From: Heterocephalus glaber
Lineage: Eukaryota; Chordata; Mammalia; Rodentia; Bathyergidae
Reading direction: 5' to 3'
DNA: 64,000 bases
Assembly (NCBI RefSeq): GCF_000247695.1
Contig: NW_004624783.1
Span: 2,254,573 to 2,318,572 of the forward strand
Shown here: one piece after another, positions 1-10,979 of the stretch
Layout of the letters: the number at the start of each line of letters is the position of its first letter
How positions within the stretch are numbered: position 1 is the first letter of the stretch
Notes under the pieces: model-generated
The model's database searches: none
The model's input: the letters and a program-made list of their open reading frames with translations, nothing else
Told to the model about the DNA's origin: nothing
Made by a program: the position numbers and the translations under genes

Positions 1-494
1 GATCCAACTTCTGCAGGTGAACATATCCACACAAAATGCTAATGTTGGTTAAATCACAACCCTGAGAAAATAAAAGACTTTAATATTGGGTCAGCAGATT
101 AGTAGCCAGCCTTACAATATCTGGAAATAATTGTTAATGGAAAGAAATCCAGAATTTCTTTCAAGAGTACAGAAGAAGCAAGAGAACAAAATCTGAAACC
201 TATTACTAATAGGATCTCAGACTACAGACCCCATTAAAAAAAATTCCTCTGAAGAAAATAATAGCTTAGAAAATTAGTATTGTTAGCAAGAATGAATACA
301 ACATGAAAAGGCAAATTAAAGCAGTGTTCATGAAGACCTTCAGAACAGTTTTACATTTTAAAAAACACACAAAATAGCAATAAAGACAAAGCTTTTATCT
401 AGTAGAAAAAAAAGCCAATGCCTAGAATTTAAATGAAGTTTTAAGAGAGTTCACACCTAATCAGGAGATCATTAATAATACTACTTACACTTTC

Positions 495-680
495 ACAAGA
501 GCTCATTTTCAAAGCTCTTTCACAATAATCTCAGCTGATGAAACACACCTATGAGATGTATAGGGCAGATTATTCTCAGTTTAGAAATGAGGACTATGAG
601 GACAGAGAGGCACATAAGTTGCCCCAAGTCACAGAGCAATTAGAAGCAATATCCAAGTTTCCTCAGCTCTTGTTAAAAAT
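495..680 (+). repeat. MIR-type SINE (old)
   Basis: The core resembles MIR: a passage about decreasing to baseline values is typified by 'atgaggactatgagg', followed by 'aagttgccc' and 'cacagagc', the usual MIR core words. It is diverged, as expected for a pan-mammalian repeat. Boundaries are approximate. Confidence 0.6.
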
Positions 681-1569
681 TCACCCCTGGAAACTCTGCT
701 TCTAGGGAACTTCAAGTGGGGATTAAAAAGGAATTTGATCCTGAGGAACAAAGAATTATATGACTATATATGTCATATTGTCAGGATCAGGAAAATACCA
801 CCAAAGAAAAATCATTGTAAGTAAGCTCTCATATAGGAAAATGATGATTGTTTAATGTAGACTGCTAAAAGAGTAATCAATACTGAATATATACTATGTA
901 CTAGACATCACTGAGCTTGGCATGGTTCAAAATAAAATGATAAAATAGAGATATATTGTGCCCTTAAGAAATGTATGACTTAGAAGGAGAAAAGATATCT
1001 ACACAATAAGAAGAAATTTAAAAATGTATAATGTAAGTAAGATAAAAGGGGGGGTGTCATTGAACCAGAAAGTGTATTCAGTAAGACAGGTTAATAAGGC
1101 CAGGTAGTTCAACATGTAATATCTCAAATGTAATGAGGTCAGTGGCAAAGTAAGTCAAGCTTCAGTCCCTTCAGCTGGAATAAGATTCAAAGGATTGCTT
1201 TCTTGGTAGATCAATTTAAGGCATGGCACTACATGCATAAGTAGAATATTGATTGAAAGGGACTTGTGTGGGACTGTATAGGCTGCTGGAATTATATCAT
1301 TCTGATAGCTAACAGAGTGCATTTGCATAGGGTATTCCCTGTACGTTATTGTCTGACTGGCTGAGTCATCAGTGAATAATGTTATATAAAGTGATAGGAG
1401 TAAAAGATTATAACCTTAATGTGCTGACTTCAAAGGACAAATCATGACACAGGTGAAAACAGCTTAATATTCCTTGAATAGCTTACCAATTAAACCCAAG
1501 ACAGTCTTGCAATGAATTTACCAATCATGAAACCAAACATGGTGCTACAATAAAGTTTGTGTGCTTTTT

Positions 1570-1732
1570 TTCTTTTTCTTTTTCTTTGGTTTTCTGAGAC
1601 AAGGTCTCAGTACGGATTCCAGGCTGACCTTGAAATCACTATGTAACCCAACCTGACCTCAAACACGAGGCAGTCCTCCTATCTCACCCTCCCAAGTGCT
1701 GAGATTACAGGTCCACGCTACCATGCCTATCA
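1570..1732 (-). repeat. B1-like SINE, antisense
   Basis: Read on the minus strand it is a 7SL-derived B1/Alu-like unit: the plus strand shows 'gagacaaggtctc', 'aggctgacctt' and 'caagtgctgagattacag', in the order of an inverted monomer. A T-run on the left is the inverted A-tail. It lies in LRGUK intron 2. Confidence 0.85.
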
Positions 1733-2442
1733 GTGTGCTTTTTTTTTTTTAACACATGTATCTATGTTTGCAGATCTCCGAGAATTTAACATTTTACAAT
1801 TTGAGGGAGCAAAAAGAGTTAAATTACTTTGCTAGGACTGTAACGACACAAGGAAAGAAGCTGAACTCTGAAGAGTGCTTTTTTAGGATAAACTTGGAGC
1901 TAAGATTTTGTGTCATTCTAAGACTCAGAATAAAATCTTGAAAACTGATGAATAACAATAGATTTTTTTTCTCCAATGAGAGGTATCTATTAGAAAGAAA
2001 ATATAGCTCAAAGCTACTTATTTCTTGACATACTTAAGGGGAAAGTCAATACCAAAATACTTGGTTCCCTTGGATTCAGATATAAATTTCAGTGTTTCTT
2101 TCACTGATCAGAGAAAAAATTCTTAAGGTTTTTGGTTGGTTGTACAGAATCAAATTCAACCTCCTGGGAAAAAGCACTGATTACTATAATATAGACTACT
2201 TAAGGTGAAAGAACTAGAGTGTGAAGAGAATGGGAACAAAGGAATTTGGGGGCCTGATTACTGGACTGGCCAGAGTCTTTGAAGTCCACTATTTACATAA
2301 ATATCTCTTATCATCAGTTTCCATCAAATGCAAGCCCTTGAGATTTTGCTGCTATCACAAAAGCTATGAGTACCAACAAAAATGGCCATGGTCTAGGCAG
2401 TGTCAAGAGGTAGTCAGCCTAAGATGAGCCTGTTATACTCAC

Positions 2443-2550
2443 TGATAAAGTTAAGTGGAGGTAGACCTGCTCAGTCCCAGAGCCCGAGCGCCCCAATTCA
2501 TGGAGTGCCTGGGCCACAGCCTCTTCTGTCAGGACCCCATCAAATTCCTC
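2443..2550 (-). CDS. LRGUK: LRGUK coding exon 2 (36 codons)
   Basis: An internal exon of the leucine-rich repeat and guanylate kinase domain protein, a sperm protein needed for head shaping and axoneme growth in mouse. Seen on the minus strand: a polypyrimidine tract and CAG acceptor ending at 2551, an open phase-0 exon of 108 bases, and a GTGAGTA donor from 2442. The peptide begins EEFDGVLTEEAVAQALHELG and continues RSGSGTEQVYLHLTLS. This is the pre-LRR segment that leads into the leucine-rich repeats, and it resembles the equivalent part of LRRC23. The exon is too short for a long-ORF search. Its reading frame joins exon 1 (8715-8990) without a shift. It has a high GC content and three CpGs in an AT-rich intron, as expected of a conserved coding exon. 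LRGUK is assigned from this peptide and from its position next to EXOC4. Confidence 0.9.
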
Positions 2551-2896
2551 CTGAAAAAAAAAAAATAGTGGTAGACAAAGAAAGGACTACCATTAGGAAA
2601 AAAAAAACTAACCTGTCATATCCAGCACTTATTTAGGAATATATGTATATTTATACCCTGAGCAAATGTATACAATTTACCATTTCCAAAGAAAATTCTA
2701 TGTTGAGGACACATAATACTATATATAATTTAATAATATCTATATAATTACTGTTTTTACTGTCCTTGATTTTTCATGTGGTCACTTGTATTAGTTATTC
2801 AAAGTTGAGTGAATACAGTACTTGTTGAAGCATTAGTATCAATGGTGATTTTTATCATTGATCAATTCCCCATTCCAAGCACCGTGGAAGAATTCT

Positions 2897-3000
2897 CTCT
2901 CTCTTTTTTTTTTTTTTCTTTTGGTACCAGGGATTGAACTCGGAACCTTGCTCTTGCGAGGCAGGTAGCAGAACCACTAAGCTAAATCCTTGGCCCACTA
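2897..3000 (-). repeat. ID-type tRNA-derived SINE, antisense
   Basis: Inverted ID unit: T-run, then 'ggtaccagggattgaac' (inverted GGTACC end and B box), ending 'taagctaaatccttggccc' (inverted A box). Flanked by a perfect 12-bp target-site duplication TGGAAGAATTCT at 2885-2896 and 3001-3012, so both borders are exact. Confidence 0.95.
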
Positions 3001-3034
3001 TGGAAGAATTCTTAAGGATCAACTTGTTAACCCA

Positions 3035-3150
3035 TTTTCAACCCTCATGTAGGTATTCTTATGTCCATTTTAAAGATGAAGAAACTACGGTTTAGAGGTT
3101 ACCTTGCCTCGTAGAGGCAGTAAGTCTGATAGAGATCAAATAAAACCCCA
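3035..3150 (+). repeat. MIR-like fragment
   Basis: 'aagatgaagaaact' followed by a diverged MIR core. The resemblance is weak and the boundaries are rough. Confidence 0.45.
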
Positions 3151-3719
3151 AATATACCTGACCCCTGGGCAATTCTATCTTTAATGCTTTCCCACACCCC
3201 AAAGGATGGTTACATCAACTGAAGGCAATTAATTCTCTAAATCTAGTATTGTTGATGAAGAAAACAGGTCCTCAGTTCACTTCTTTTTGGCTATTTTTTC
3301 TGGATATATGTAATTTACAAGACTTATTAAAAGGGTACTAGTCATTTCCATAAGGAGATTGGCCCTTAGTCTATATAGACATCCTATGAACCAATGGTCA
3401 ACCAATATGCTCTCTCTTAATAATGACAGAAGAAATAACATGTGGGTGTTATGTTTGTGGTGCCTCCAATGCTATAATGACCAACACATTAACACTGACA
3501 TCAATGTGGCAATAGAAAATACACCAGTCACATCTATGTACCTAGCCACGACGAGGATATGAACTACTGCAAAATATATTTTTTCTGGGCCGTCTCTATT
3601 GATTCAGGAGCCAACAACACTGCCCTAGCTGCTGGTACTGAGGGCGTAAGTATTGTAGGCTTGGGCTACTTAAAGAGCCCACCCGAAGATTTCCACAGAT
3701 CACAGGAATGCTGTCTATA

Positions 3720-3865
3720 TGGAAGATAGCACAATTCTATATTGGAACTGGGCAGGCATGGTTTGAACCTCATCTCTGCCATTTTAGATATGTGACTCTG
3801 GGGAGCTAAGGTTTTCTCTAAACCTTCGCATATCTTCATCTATAAATAGGAAATGTTATTTTCTT
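3720..3865 (+). repeat. MIR-type SINE
   Basis: MIR-like words in order: 'gtttgaacc', 'atatgtgactctgggg' and 'cttcatctataaatagg', as in the MIR core and 3' half. LRGUK intron 1. Confidence 0.6.
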
Positions 3866-6800
3866 TGAAGGAGTTTTGGACACAACACCCCAAAGTATGT
3901 TGCTTTGGTGTATTGATTGTTTTGAGCTAAAGGCACTTGAAAAACAGCAAATGGAAGAAGAAGCTTTCTCTGAACTCCTTTTATCTACCTAAAGACAGAC
4001 CCTCCAAAAGGAACTCAATTGTCATAAATCCCCTCCCTGGGAGTTTCATCAGCCAGAGAAGATTGATCCTTATCACAGCAGAGGAGAAGAGAGCTTGGCA
4101 CCACACTCAGAAAAACTCTGTTAGGAACTATTGTATCTTCTATCTATTCTTCTAAGAGCCCATGCGTCTTTCCTGAAAAACATTTACTCTGCCTTGAATA
4201 GCCTCTTAACATGTTATATAAGCTTTCAAATTTCACTGCTTTATGGAGAGTATTCACTTTTTTCCTATGATGCTTCTATGCATGTAATATTAAAAATTAG
4301 TAAATTTGTAAACCTATTGCCATGTTAATCTGCCTATTTTTGGTTTAGTTCATGGACCCAACTATCACAGCTAGGAGGATAAAGGGAAAGTCTTTCCTTC
4401 TCTATATCTCCTTTGATGTTTTGGGAAGAACTTTTAAAATGTATATAAAGCTCTTAGCACAGTGCCTACAACATAGCAAGTGTTTCCAATAAATGAGTTA
4501 CTATGTTCTGATGACAGAAATTCCACATCTTAATGTTTCACGCAACTATACCAATCAACCTATTCACAAGATAGGAAAGATACTCTCTTTTCTGAATAAA
4601 GGTCCACTGTCTTTTGTTCCACCTAGACCCTCAAATTCACCCCCATTTTCTGGACAGGAGTCATTCCATAGTAAGTGGATGCCTAACAGGGAGATGAGCC
4701 ACACTATTAGTACCTTCCCTAATTCTCAAGGCAAGACCCCACACAGCAATCCCCTCACACCTCCTTTCCTATGCTTTGGCAGTTCCATACCTTCTTCAAA
4801 GGCACAGTGAATGGGCACTTCTTAGTCCTCTTTCCACTTAACCTACTGGCAGCTCAACCCATTCCCATGTTTCTGAGGCTCTTTTTGTCTTGGCTTTCCA
4901 TATAGTTCTTCTTTCTTTTCCTATTCCTCTGACCAGTCCTTTCCAATTTCCTTTGCTGATTCTTCATCTGCCTGCCAGTGAAAAACCTGTATCCCTGGGC
5001 TTCTGTTCTGGTTCCTTCCCTTCCCTTCCCTTGTCTTCCTGGATGATATCAACAGGCTCTGCTGCTAAGGTCTCTAGGTCTCCTACTCTGAGACTCCTCC
5101 ACTTATTTCCAGTCATATGCTTCCTATATCCACCTCCTTAAGGCACAACTCCATCTGCTCTTGATTCCTACTGCACACAATGACCAGACTATCCCCCTCT
5201 GGCCCCCAATTCATGTCATCGGCCTAACAGTCAGCCCAGATGTCTAATATTTAATTAGTGAGTATCCCATCTTAAATATTTTAAGTGTTTCATCTTTAGC
5301 TTCCCTTCCATTCTCACTGTGACTATCTTAATCCAGACTCTTCTCACTCTCCCCTAGATATTGCTAGAATCTTCTCAGAGTCTCAGCTATCCTATCTCAC
5401 CCCACCTGGCCATCAGAGCAGTCCCATACTGCTTAGAGACCCAAGTCTATGTCAGTACAACAGCACAGAGCCCTACCCCAAGTGCTTCTTTCTGCTCTGA
5501 CCTATAATTCTTGAGGAGGAAAAACTGCCATCCACCTGCCCACAGCTCACCTCTCCACCCCTACTGAGTCCACTTCCCCTAATCCCTACAATCGAGTTGT
5601 CATCTGTGCACATCTCTGGATATAAGAGTACAGATACTGAATTGCTATGATTTACTCACATTTTTATCTCCTTTTGAGAGCAGGGACCATGTATGTTCTC
5701 AATCATGTTCTTATCTTCTATCACTAGGCCTGTGATTTATTATACCTATAATTTTTGAGAGCCTACTCTGTAAGAGACACTATATTAAGACCTTTAATAT
5801 AGAGGTTTTCATTAAATTCGATGTCCATAACTATCCCATGAGTAGGCATTATTTTCCACACTTGATTACAGGCAAAGACTGGTTTTCATGAATCAAATTT
5901 TGGGCCCAGACATTTTGGCTGTATATAGTCAAAGAATGCTTCCTATTTAGCAATCATCCCATAAGTGTTTGCTTAATGAAGGCTAAATTAATTACTCAGT
6001 GGGATATAATTAGTTGATAAAAACATGTAAGCTAATATTTGTTTTAGTATCAATATTATGCTAAGCTTTCTATATACAGGATCTCACTTAATTCTCACCT
6101 TATGGGATAGGTATTTTTACAATCCCCCCACTACTGATGAAACATAGGCAACTTAAGTAACTTGTTCAAGATTTCCTAACAAAAGGCTAAACCAAGTCTC
6201 AAAAGTAAATCCTTGTTTCTGTAGGCAGTTCTTCGAACAGCTAGTCTATACTGCCTCCCTTCAACTCATAAGGGCTTCTGAAGTTTGAGATTGGTTGCAC
6301 TGTGAATACTCAATAAACATTATGCCATCACAGCATTATAACTTTTAACCAGACTAAGACATGAAAAATAAACCATTAAACATGAACATCCAAGTGTTTC
6401 TTTTCAAAACAGTTCAGTTGATTCAGCATTTTAAAACTTACTGTTTTTCATATAATACTATGAAAACTCCAAAAGAATGTGGAAATACAAAACAAACATT
6501 AATGTTTATATGTAAGTGAAAAAAATAATGAACTTCTTCCAAAGACATCCTGCAATCCAAAAAGGAAAATAACTACTTCAGGTCAACTCTGTCTATGGGT
6601 TGTTAATGGCATGCTGAAAGACAGATTAACAACGGTACTAATGAACCCCATAGCTGAGGACCATGTGTTAATTAGAATAATAAAGTATATGGTGGTTCAT
6701 TTGTGAATTCCTCTGAGATGGAAGCTGGTAGAAACCACACAAACATTTCAAAGTTGCAAAAACACTGTTACAGTTTTGCAATAATGGCTGTTAAAGGCAG

Positions 6801-7564
6801 CAAACTAAGTCAACAAAGTAAGTAATAACTTTCAATGGTCAATTTAGAGCAAAATTAAGAGTGGAAGCAGCTCGGATAGGAGGAAAAAGAAAAGACAAGA
6901 TGAAAGATGAGACAAATATTCAAAGAGAGCCAAGGGACATCACAAAAGAGGGCTTGAAGTAAGAGAAGAGTGTAAATGGATAATAGTAGAATCAGAATAA
7001 CAGAAACTATTTGCAGGTTAAAAGGGAGACTAAGAAGACAAAACAGGAAAGGAGTTTGTGAAGGTAAACAGGCATAACAAAAATAAACATGTTTGACTTC
7101 AAGGAAGAAAGGTGATTAAGATAGAAAGATGCTCAAAGAGAAAGTCAGAAGAATACACAGAATGGAGATATTGGAAACATTCTATTTCCCCTTATTATAT
7201 CTACTTCTGAAAAGAATCTATACTATAAACAATTTATACTATGAATGTGGTAGCCAAAACAAGGAGGAAAACCTAACAGTACTGAAAAGAAACAAAACAA
7301 TACATGTTTTTGAAAGAAAGCAAACATTTTATTAGAAACCAAGAGAAGAAAGTAATGTGATGAGAAGTAGAAAGGAACAAGATGGCCGGGTAAGAAAGAA
7401 ACAGGAAGATAGTAAGTGTAAAAATAAGTGGAATAAATGAGTGGTGGCTAAAGGAAGTATAGTAGAAAACAGAGAATCAGTATTAATATGAAAAACAATT
7501 TCACTACCCCAAGTAATACAAGTGGGAATGTTCGGAACACTTCCCATTCTAAAATACTCCTACA

Positions 7565-8007
7565 AGTACTACTCAGCCATCAAAACCGAGAAATTAGAGG
7601 CATTTATTGCTAAATGGATGCGCATGGAGGTGATATTCTTAAGTGAAATAAACAAGACACACGTGTAAATACTGAATAGTTTCTCTAGTGTGAGAAACTG
7701 AAAGTGTAAATAAGGACTAAAAGGTATAATAGATAATGTGTGATAGGAAGAAAAGGGGCAAAGGGCAAGGGGAAGGGGGAGGGGTATGGGAAAGGAAAGA
7801 AAGGAATGGAACTAATATGAGAAAATGAAAAAATGGAAACAAAGTCTTTGTAAATAGGGAAGGATGGAGGGGTTGAAGGGAGGGCAGGGGAAATGGGAAA
7901 AAATAAGAACCAAGAGAGTATGTAAAGGTGCATATCTCCAATGATGAATGTCATTATATTGTACACCTAAAATGTACCAATAAAAGGATATACAAAAAAT
8001 AAATAAT
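7565..8007 (+). mobile_element. 5'-truncated L1 3' end with target duplication
   Basis: The first ~105 bases are the end of L1 ORF2: the frame from 7566 reads YYSAIKTEKLEAFIAKWM and continues to a stop near 7668, the classic L1 C-terminal region. A 3' UTR with a long purine-rich tract (7740-7910), 'aaaatgtaccaataaaa' and an A-rich tail follow. A perfect 15-bp duplication TAAAATACTCCTACA flanks it at 7550-7564 and 8008-8022. It is a dead 5' truncation, oriented antisense to LRGUK inside intron 1. The same 3' UTR recurs at 11590, 29482 (inverted) and 42012, so it marks a recent lineage-specific L1 family. Confidence 0.93.
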
Positions 8008-8321
8008 TAAAATACTCCTACAGGGAACTGGCTGAACATTCTATGGCTCCTTCTTGTGTCTGTGTGTATGTGTATGTATTGTTTACATAAAGCACATACC
8101 CCTGGCAGAAGTAATATACATATAAAACTTTTAAGTCACATACTCTTTGAAGGAGCACCCCAAGATGAATGGACCCCAGATTTGGTACAGTGTTCTAGTA
8201 CTTCACAGTTCTAGGAAACAGATCTTGGGGATGCCAAAGATGAACTCTGTCTATTCACAATAAAGTAATAATTTTGTCAAGGTGTAATTATGAAAATGCT
8301 ATAGTCAAAACTTCTATTCTT

Positions 8322-8417
8322 GGGCTGGGGATCTAGCTCAGTGGTTTCGCCGCCTGCTGCGTAAGCACAAGGACCCGAGTTCGATCCCCGGTACCAAAAA
8401 AAAAAAAAAAAAAAAAA
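8322..8417 (+). repeat. ID-type tRNA-derived SINE
   Basis: Starts 'ggctggggatctagctcag' (pol III A box), contains 'gagttcgatcc' (B box), ends GGTACC with an A19 tail. It is one of the least diverged copies in the window. The target duplication is unclear. Confidence 0.93.
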
Positions 8418-8714
8418 CAACTATAACTTTTCATAACGATGCTGGGTAACTATTCATAAGTAGCCAAATGTGTTCATGAAAAGGAAAGATATTTTGAGAT
8501 ATTTAAAACAGGGAATAAAGAAACGGGTAAGAGTAATGTGCTGACAGAAAAAGGAAGTAAAAAGGGTGGCCTTGAAGCCATCTGAAGAGGCGCTCGAACC
8601 TAAGTGAGCTCAGCTGCAGCGGGTGTGGGGCGCGTTAGGGAGCCGCGGGGAAGCAGCAAGGCCTGAGGGCTGGAGAAGAAAGCCAGAGCGAAAAGACTAG
8701 GGGGAAAGGCCCAC

Positions 8715-8990
8715 CTCCAAATCCAGCATTTCGGACTTTGAGGACTCCCCGGATTCCCCTTCTCCGTGTTCTTCGTCCGGAGGGCGGCGAATGAGCTGCT
8801 GGAGCAAGTGAGAGGAGGCTCTGTTGAAAGTACCTTTCGGCCTCTGTCCCGTGGAAAATTGAGACCAACAAGACTGAAGTCCTTTTTCTGAGCCTAACGG
8901 TCTCGATGGGCCTCCAGTTGATAAAGTGCCCAAACGTCTCTTGAGAGAGAGCAAGCTCGAACCCGGGGGATCTTTCCAGGAGGCCGCCAT
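8715..8990 (-). CDS. LRGUK: LRGUK coding exon 1 (residues 1-92)
   Basis: First coding exon of LRGUK, which in full carries N-terminal leucine-rich repeats and a C-terminal guanylate-kinase-like domain. The ATG at 8990 has an excellent context (A at -3, G at +4) and sits inside a YY1-type motif. The peptide starts MAASWKDPPGSSLLSLKRRL, is basic and serine-rich, then becomes acidic (DEEHGEGESGESS) and ends SEMLDLE at the donor GAG|GTGGGC. This N-terminal segment is likely disordered and precedes the repeats. Reading past the donor gives only five more codons before a stop, which supports splicing there. Phase 0 matches exon 2. In mouse, LRGUK acts in the sperm manchette and basal body; that is family knowledge, not seen here. 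Confidence 0.9.
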
Positions 8991-8994
8991 CTTG
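8983..8994 (-). promoter_or_regulatory. LRGUK: YY1-type motif overlapping the LRGUK start codon
   Basis: The minus strand reads CAAGATGGCGGC, the classic YY1 core with the ATG of LRGUK inside it. YY1 sites just downstream of TATA-less starts commonly set the start position and also serve as translation start context. Confidence 0.7.
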
Positions 8995-9003
8995 TTTAAC
9001 TTG

Positions 9004-9017
9004 GTCGCCTAGGAGAC
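9004..9017. promoter_or_regulatory. LRGUK: RFX X-box motif
   Basis: GTCGCCTAGGAGAC fits the ciliary X-box consensus RYYNYY-N(1-3)-RRNRAC at every defined position, with a 2-base spacer. It is nearly palindromic. It lies 14 bases upstream of the LRGUK ATG. RFX factors drive axoneme and spermiogenesis genes, which suits LRGUK. Confidence 0.65.
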
Positions 9018-9049
9018 TGGCGCCGGGGAGGTGGAGCCGCGAGGGATTC

Positions 9050-9062
9050 TGGGCGCTGTAGT
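9050..9062. promoter_or_regulatory. LRGUK: ACTAYRNNNCCCR promoter element (ZNF143-like)
   Basis: TGGGCGCTGTAGT is the exact reverse complement of the conserved mammalian promoter motif ACTAYRNNNCCCR, often linked to ZNF143/SBS-type sites. It sits 60 bases upstream of the ATG. Confidence 0.6.
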
Positions 9063-9123
9063 CCCTGACCCTCTGCGCGGGCTCCCCTAGCGCTCAGACT
9101 TTGATTTTTTTTTTTTTTTTTTT

Positions 9124-9239
9124 NNNNNNNNNNNNNNNNNNNNNNNNNNNNNNNNNNNNNNNNNNNNNNNNNNNNNNNNNNNNNNNNNNNNNNNNNNNNN
9201 NNNNNNNNNNNNNNNNNNNNNNNNNNNNNNNNNNNNNNN
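9124..9239. other. Assembly gap (116 N)
   Basis: Unknown bases between a T-run (from 9104) and a CA repeat (from 9240), immediately upstream of the LRGUK CpG island. Long low-complexity reading frames across it are artefacts. Confidence 0.99.
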
Positions 9240-9288
<49 letters not shown>

Positions 9289-9296
9289 ACACACAC
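9240..9296. repeat. (CA)n microsatellite
   Basis: Over 25 CA units with one T interruption, abutting the gap on its right side. Its true length is unknown. Confidence 0.98.
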
Positions 9297-9299
9297 CGC

Positions 9300-10720
9300 C
9301 CCTTAGAGCTTTTTGAGCCCACCCTGGATCACAGGTGCGTCTGTCCGGCTTGGTTCACAAAGGATTCTTTGGCAGACTCATACTTTGGAAGGGTGTGAGG
9401 TCCCCAGTGATGTCTATAAGAAAGCTAGTGACACCGAAATGTAACTGCAGAGCTTGGTGCTCGGAGCTGAGGCTGTGCAGAAATGAAATAGAAGGCATGA
9501 CTTGTCCTTATGGCTTAATTGTGGATAATTAAGAGAAACTAGGAGGCGACTTCTGCGAGCTAATTTGCAAATAATTTACATTTCCCCACTCCCCGAAATG
9601 ATAAGCCCTGTCCTTTCGGATCCACAGAAAAAGAGGAAAAAATGACTGTCAAATTGACACTGTATCTGAGAGCCCCTGAAACGCTATTAGCATCCCATAA
9701 ATAATTGTATTAGTCAAGTGACCTGCATTGGTAATTATTTTAATCTTGCTGCATAGGTTCTTTCTGCAGTTTTAGAAAATATTCTTTGCGAGAATACAAA
9801 AGATGATCGTGCTAGTGTGATTTTCGTGACCCAAATCCCATAGCCTTAAGCTCCGCAAAGTAGACACTCCATAGAAAAGTGGAATGAAAATTATAGTAAC
9901 CATTACTGCTGTAGTGATGACAATAAAGATCCTTGCAGGGAAGTCGCCCTCATCCTCCTGGCCTTACAGGGCCTTTTCTCCACGCTTCAGTGACAGCAGT
10001 TGCAAATACAAAATGATTCTGTCAATGGCTGTCAGGGGAGAAGGAGAAAAAATCCTTATGGACACCATCCATTGACTATTATCTTTCTCAGTGCTTGAGG
10101 GACCGTTAAAACTGACATAAAGCTTTCAGAATTACCTTCCTTCATTATCTCGCTAGTCATAAATGTAAAGGCTGCATTGAAAGTATGTCTTTCTGCTTCG
10201 TTCATCTTGCTTCTTTCCCCAGGCAGATTCCTCCAAGGGATTCATCCCCACAGCCACCCCCAAAAGGCCTGGCTCCAAATAACTGCAATAGGAAGGAACT
10301 GGTTAGAAGATATAAAATGCAAGCCCAGTGCATGTGCATGCAATTTGTGTGTGAGTGTGTGTGTGTGTGTGTGTGTGTTTTAAATAACTTAATCAGCATT
10401 CTAGCAAAACTGGCCTTGCTAATGTCAATCTATTGAGAGAAGTGTCTTAATGCAGAATTAGGACTTGTCAAAGAATAATTTCAAGAAATTTTAAAAAATA
10501 AAGATTCTCAAAAACAAGAAACATGTGAGAGATTCTGCTCAACTCATTAATTAATAAGGAAATGAGTAAAATGGTACCGAAATATTAGGACTCCATGAGG
10601 AAAGACATTCAGAAATAGGTTTGCCAAGTTAGACACAAAACTAGGCAATGCCCTACAAGATGATAAATCTTAGTCTCTGGGTTTACATACATATTTCTAA
10701 GTATTTGGCTTCTTTTTTTT
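9300..10720. other. Single-copy DNA upstream of LRGUK
   Basis: No repeat is recognised apart from a TG tract at 10346-10379. The part 9540-9800 keeps several TAAT-type and 'atttgcaaataattt' motifs and looks like unique, possibly conserved noncoding DNA. Short open frames here have no codon-like structure or splice signals. Confidence 0.5.
10346..10379. repeat. (TG)n microsatellite
   Basis: About 16 TG units with one GA interruption near the left end. Confidence 0.95.
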
Positions 10721-10979
10721 TTTTTTTGTCTTCACATCTACCTCTGTCATCACTTAACATATGAGGCTCAGGGAAGTTAAATAACTGGGCAAAAGTCATG
10801 GGGTAGTACTGAAATCCAATCCCAAAATAACCAATGCCACAGCCTACCACTGCCTTCAACCAATGCCTTCAACTACCACTTTCACAGGTGAAGAAAAACA
10901 TGTGAAACAAGATAAAGCTACACAATAAGAGATCTCAGAAGGAAAAATATATCAGTCTAGGTTTTTAAGAATTAATACA

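Larger units (their letters stand above)
1..2442 (-). other. LRGUK: LRGUK intron 2, partial
   Basis: This lies downstream, in the minus-strand sense, of the LRGUK second coding exon and starts with a good donor (gtgagta, read from 2442 down). It runs off the left edge. I searched for the next expected leucine-rich-repeat exon and saw none with credible splice sites. Apart from a MIR near 495-680 and a B1-like SINE at 1570-1732, the stretch is AT-rich, low-complexity, unclassified intronic DNA. Confidence 0.75.
2551..8714 (-). other. LRGUK: LRGUK intron 1
   Basis: A 6.2 kb intron bounded by the exon 1 donor GAG|GTGGGC (8714) and the exon 2 acceptor CAG (2551). It carries an ID SINE at 2897-3000, MIR-like fragments near 3035-3150, 3720-3865, 5740-5850 and 6060-6200, a young L1 3' end at 7565-8007, and another ID SINE at 8322-8417. 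The remainder, for example the pyrimidine-rich part at 3900-5740 and the A-rich part at 6450-7500, is not assignable. No further exon with both splice sites is visible. Confidence 0.8.
8580..9085. promoter_or_regulatory. LRGUK: CpG island / LRGUK promoter and first exon
   Basis: This is the only strongly GC-rich, CpG-dense stretch in the window. It covers LRGUK exon 1 and continues about 95 bases upstream of the ATG, where it meets a T-run, an assembly gap and a CA repeat. It has no TATA box. The upstream part carries an RFX-type X-box, a YY1-type site over the start codon and an ACTAYRNNNCCCR element. The transcription start is probably between about 9005 and 9065, but the sequence alone does not fix it. 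Confidence 0.8.

Noticed and set aside
7685..7966. Hydrophobic Phe/Pro-rich frames, minus strand, also at 11589 and 29523
   Set aside because: The same frame appears in every copy of the L1 3' UTR because its pyrimidine tract lacks stops; not membrane proteins.
8996..9090. A divergent plus-strand gene from the LRGUK CpG island
   Set aside because: CpG islands often fire both ways, but no plus-strand exon with a donor is visible before or after the gap.
8996..9322. Open frames with poly-Val/Cys or poly-His/Thr and long X runs
   Set aside because: They are translations of a CA repeat, a T-run and 116 N; not genes.
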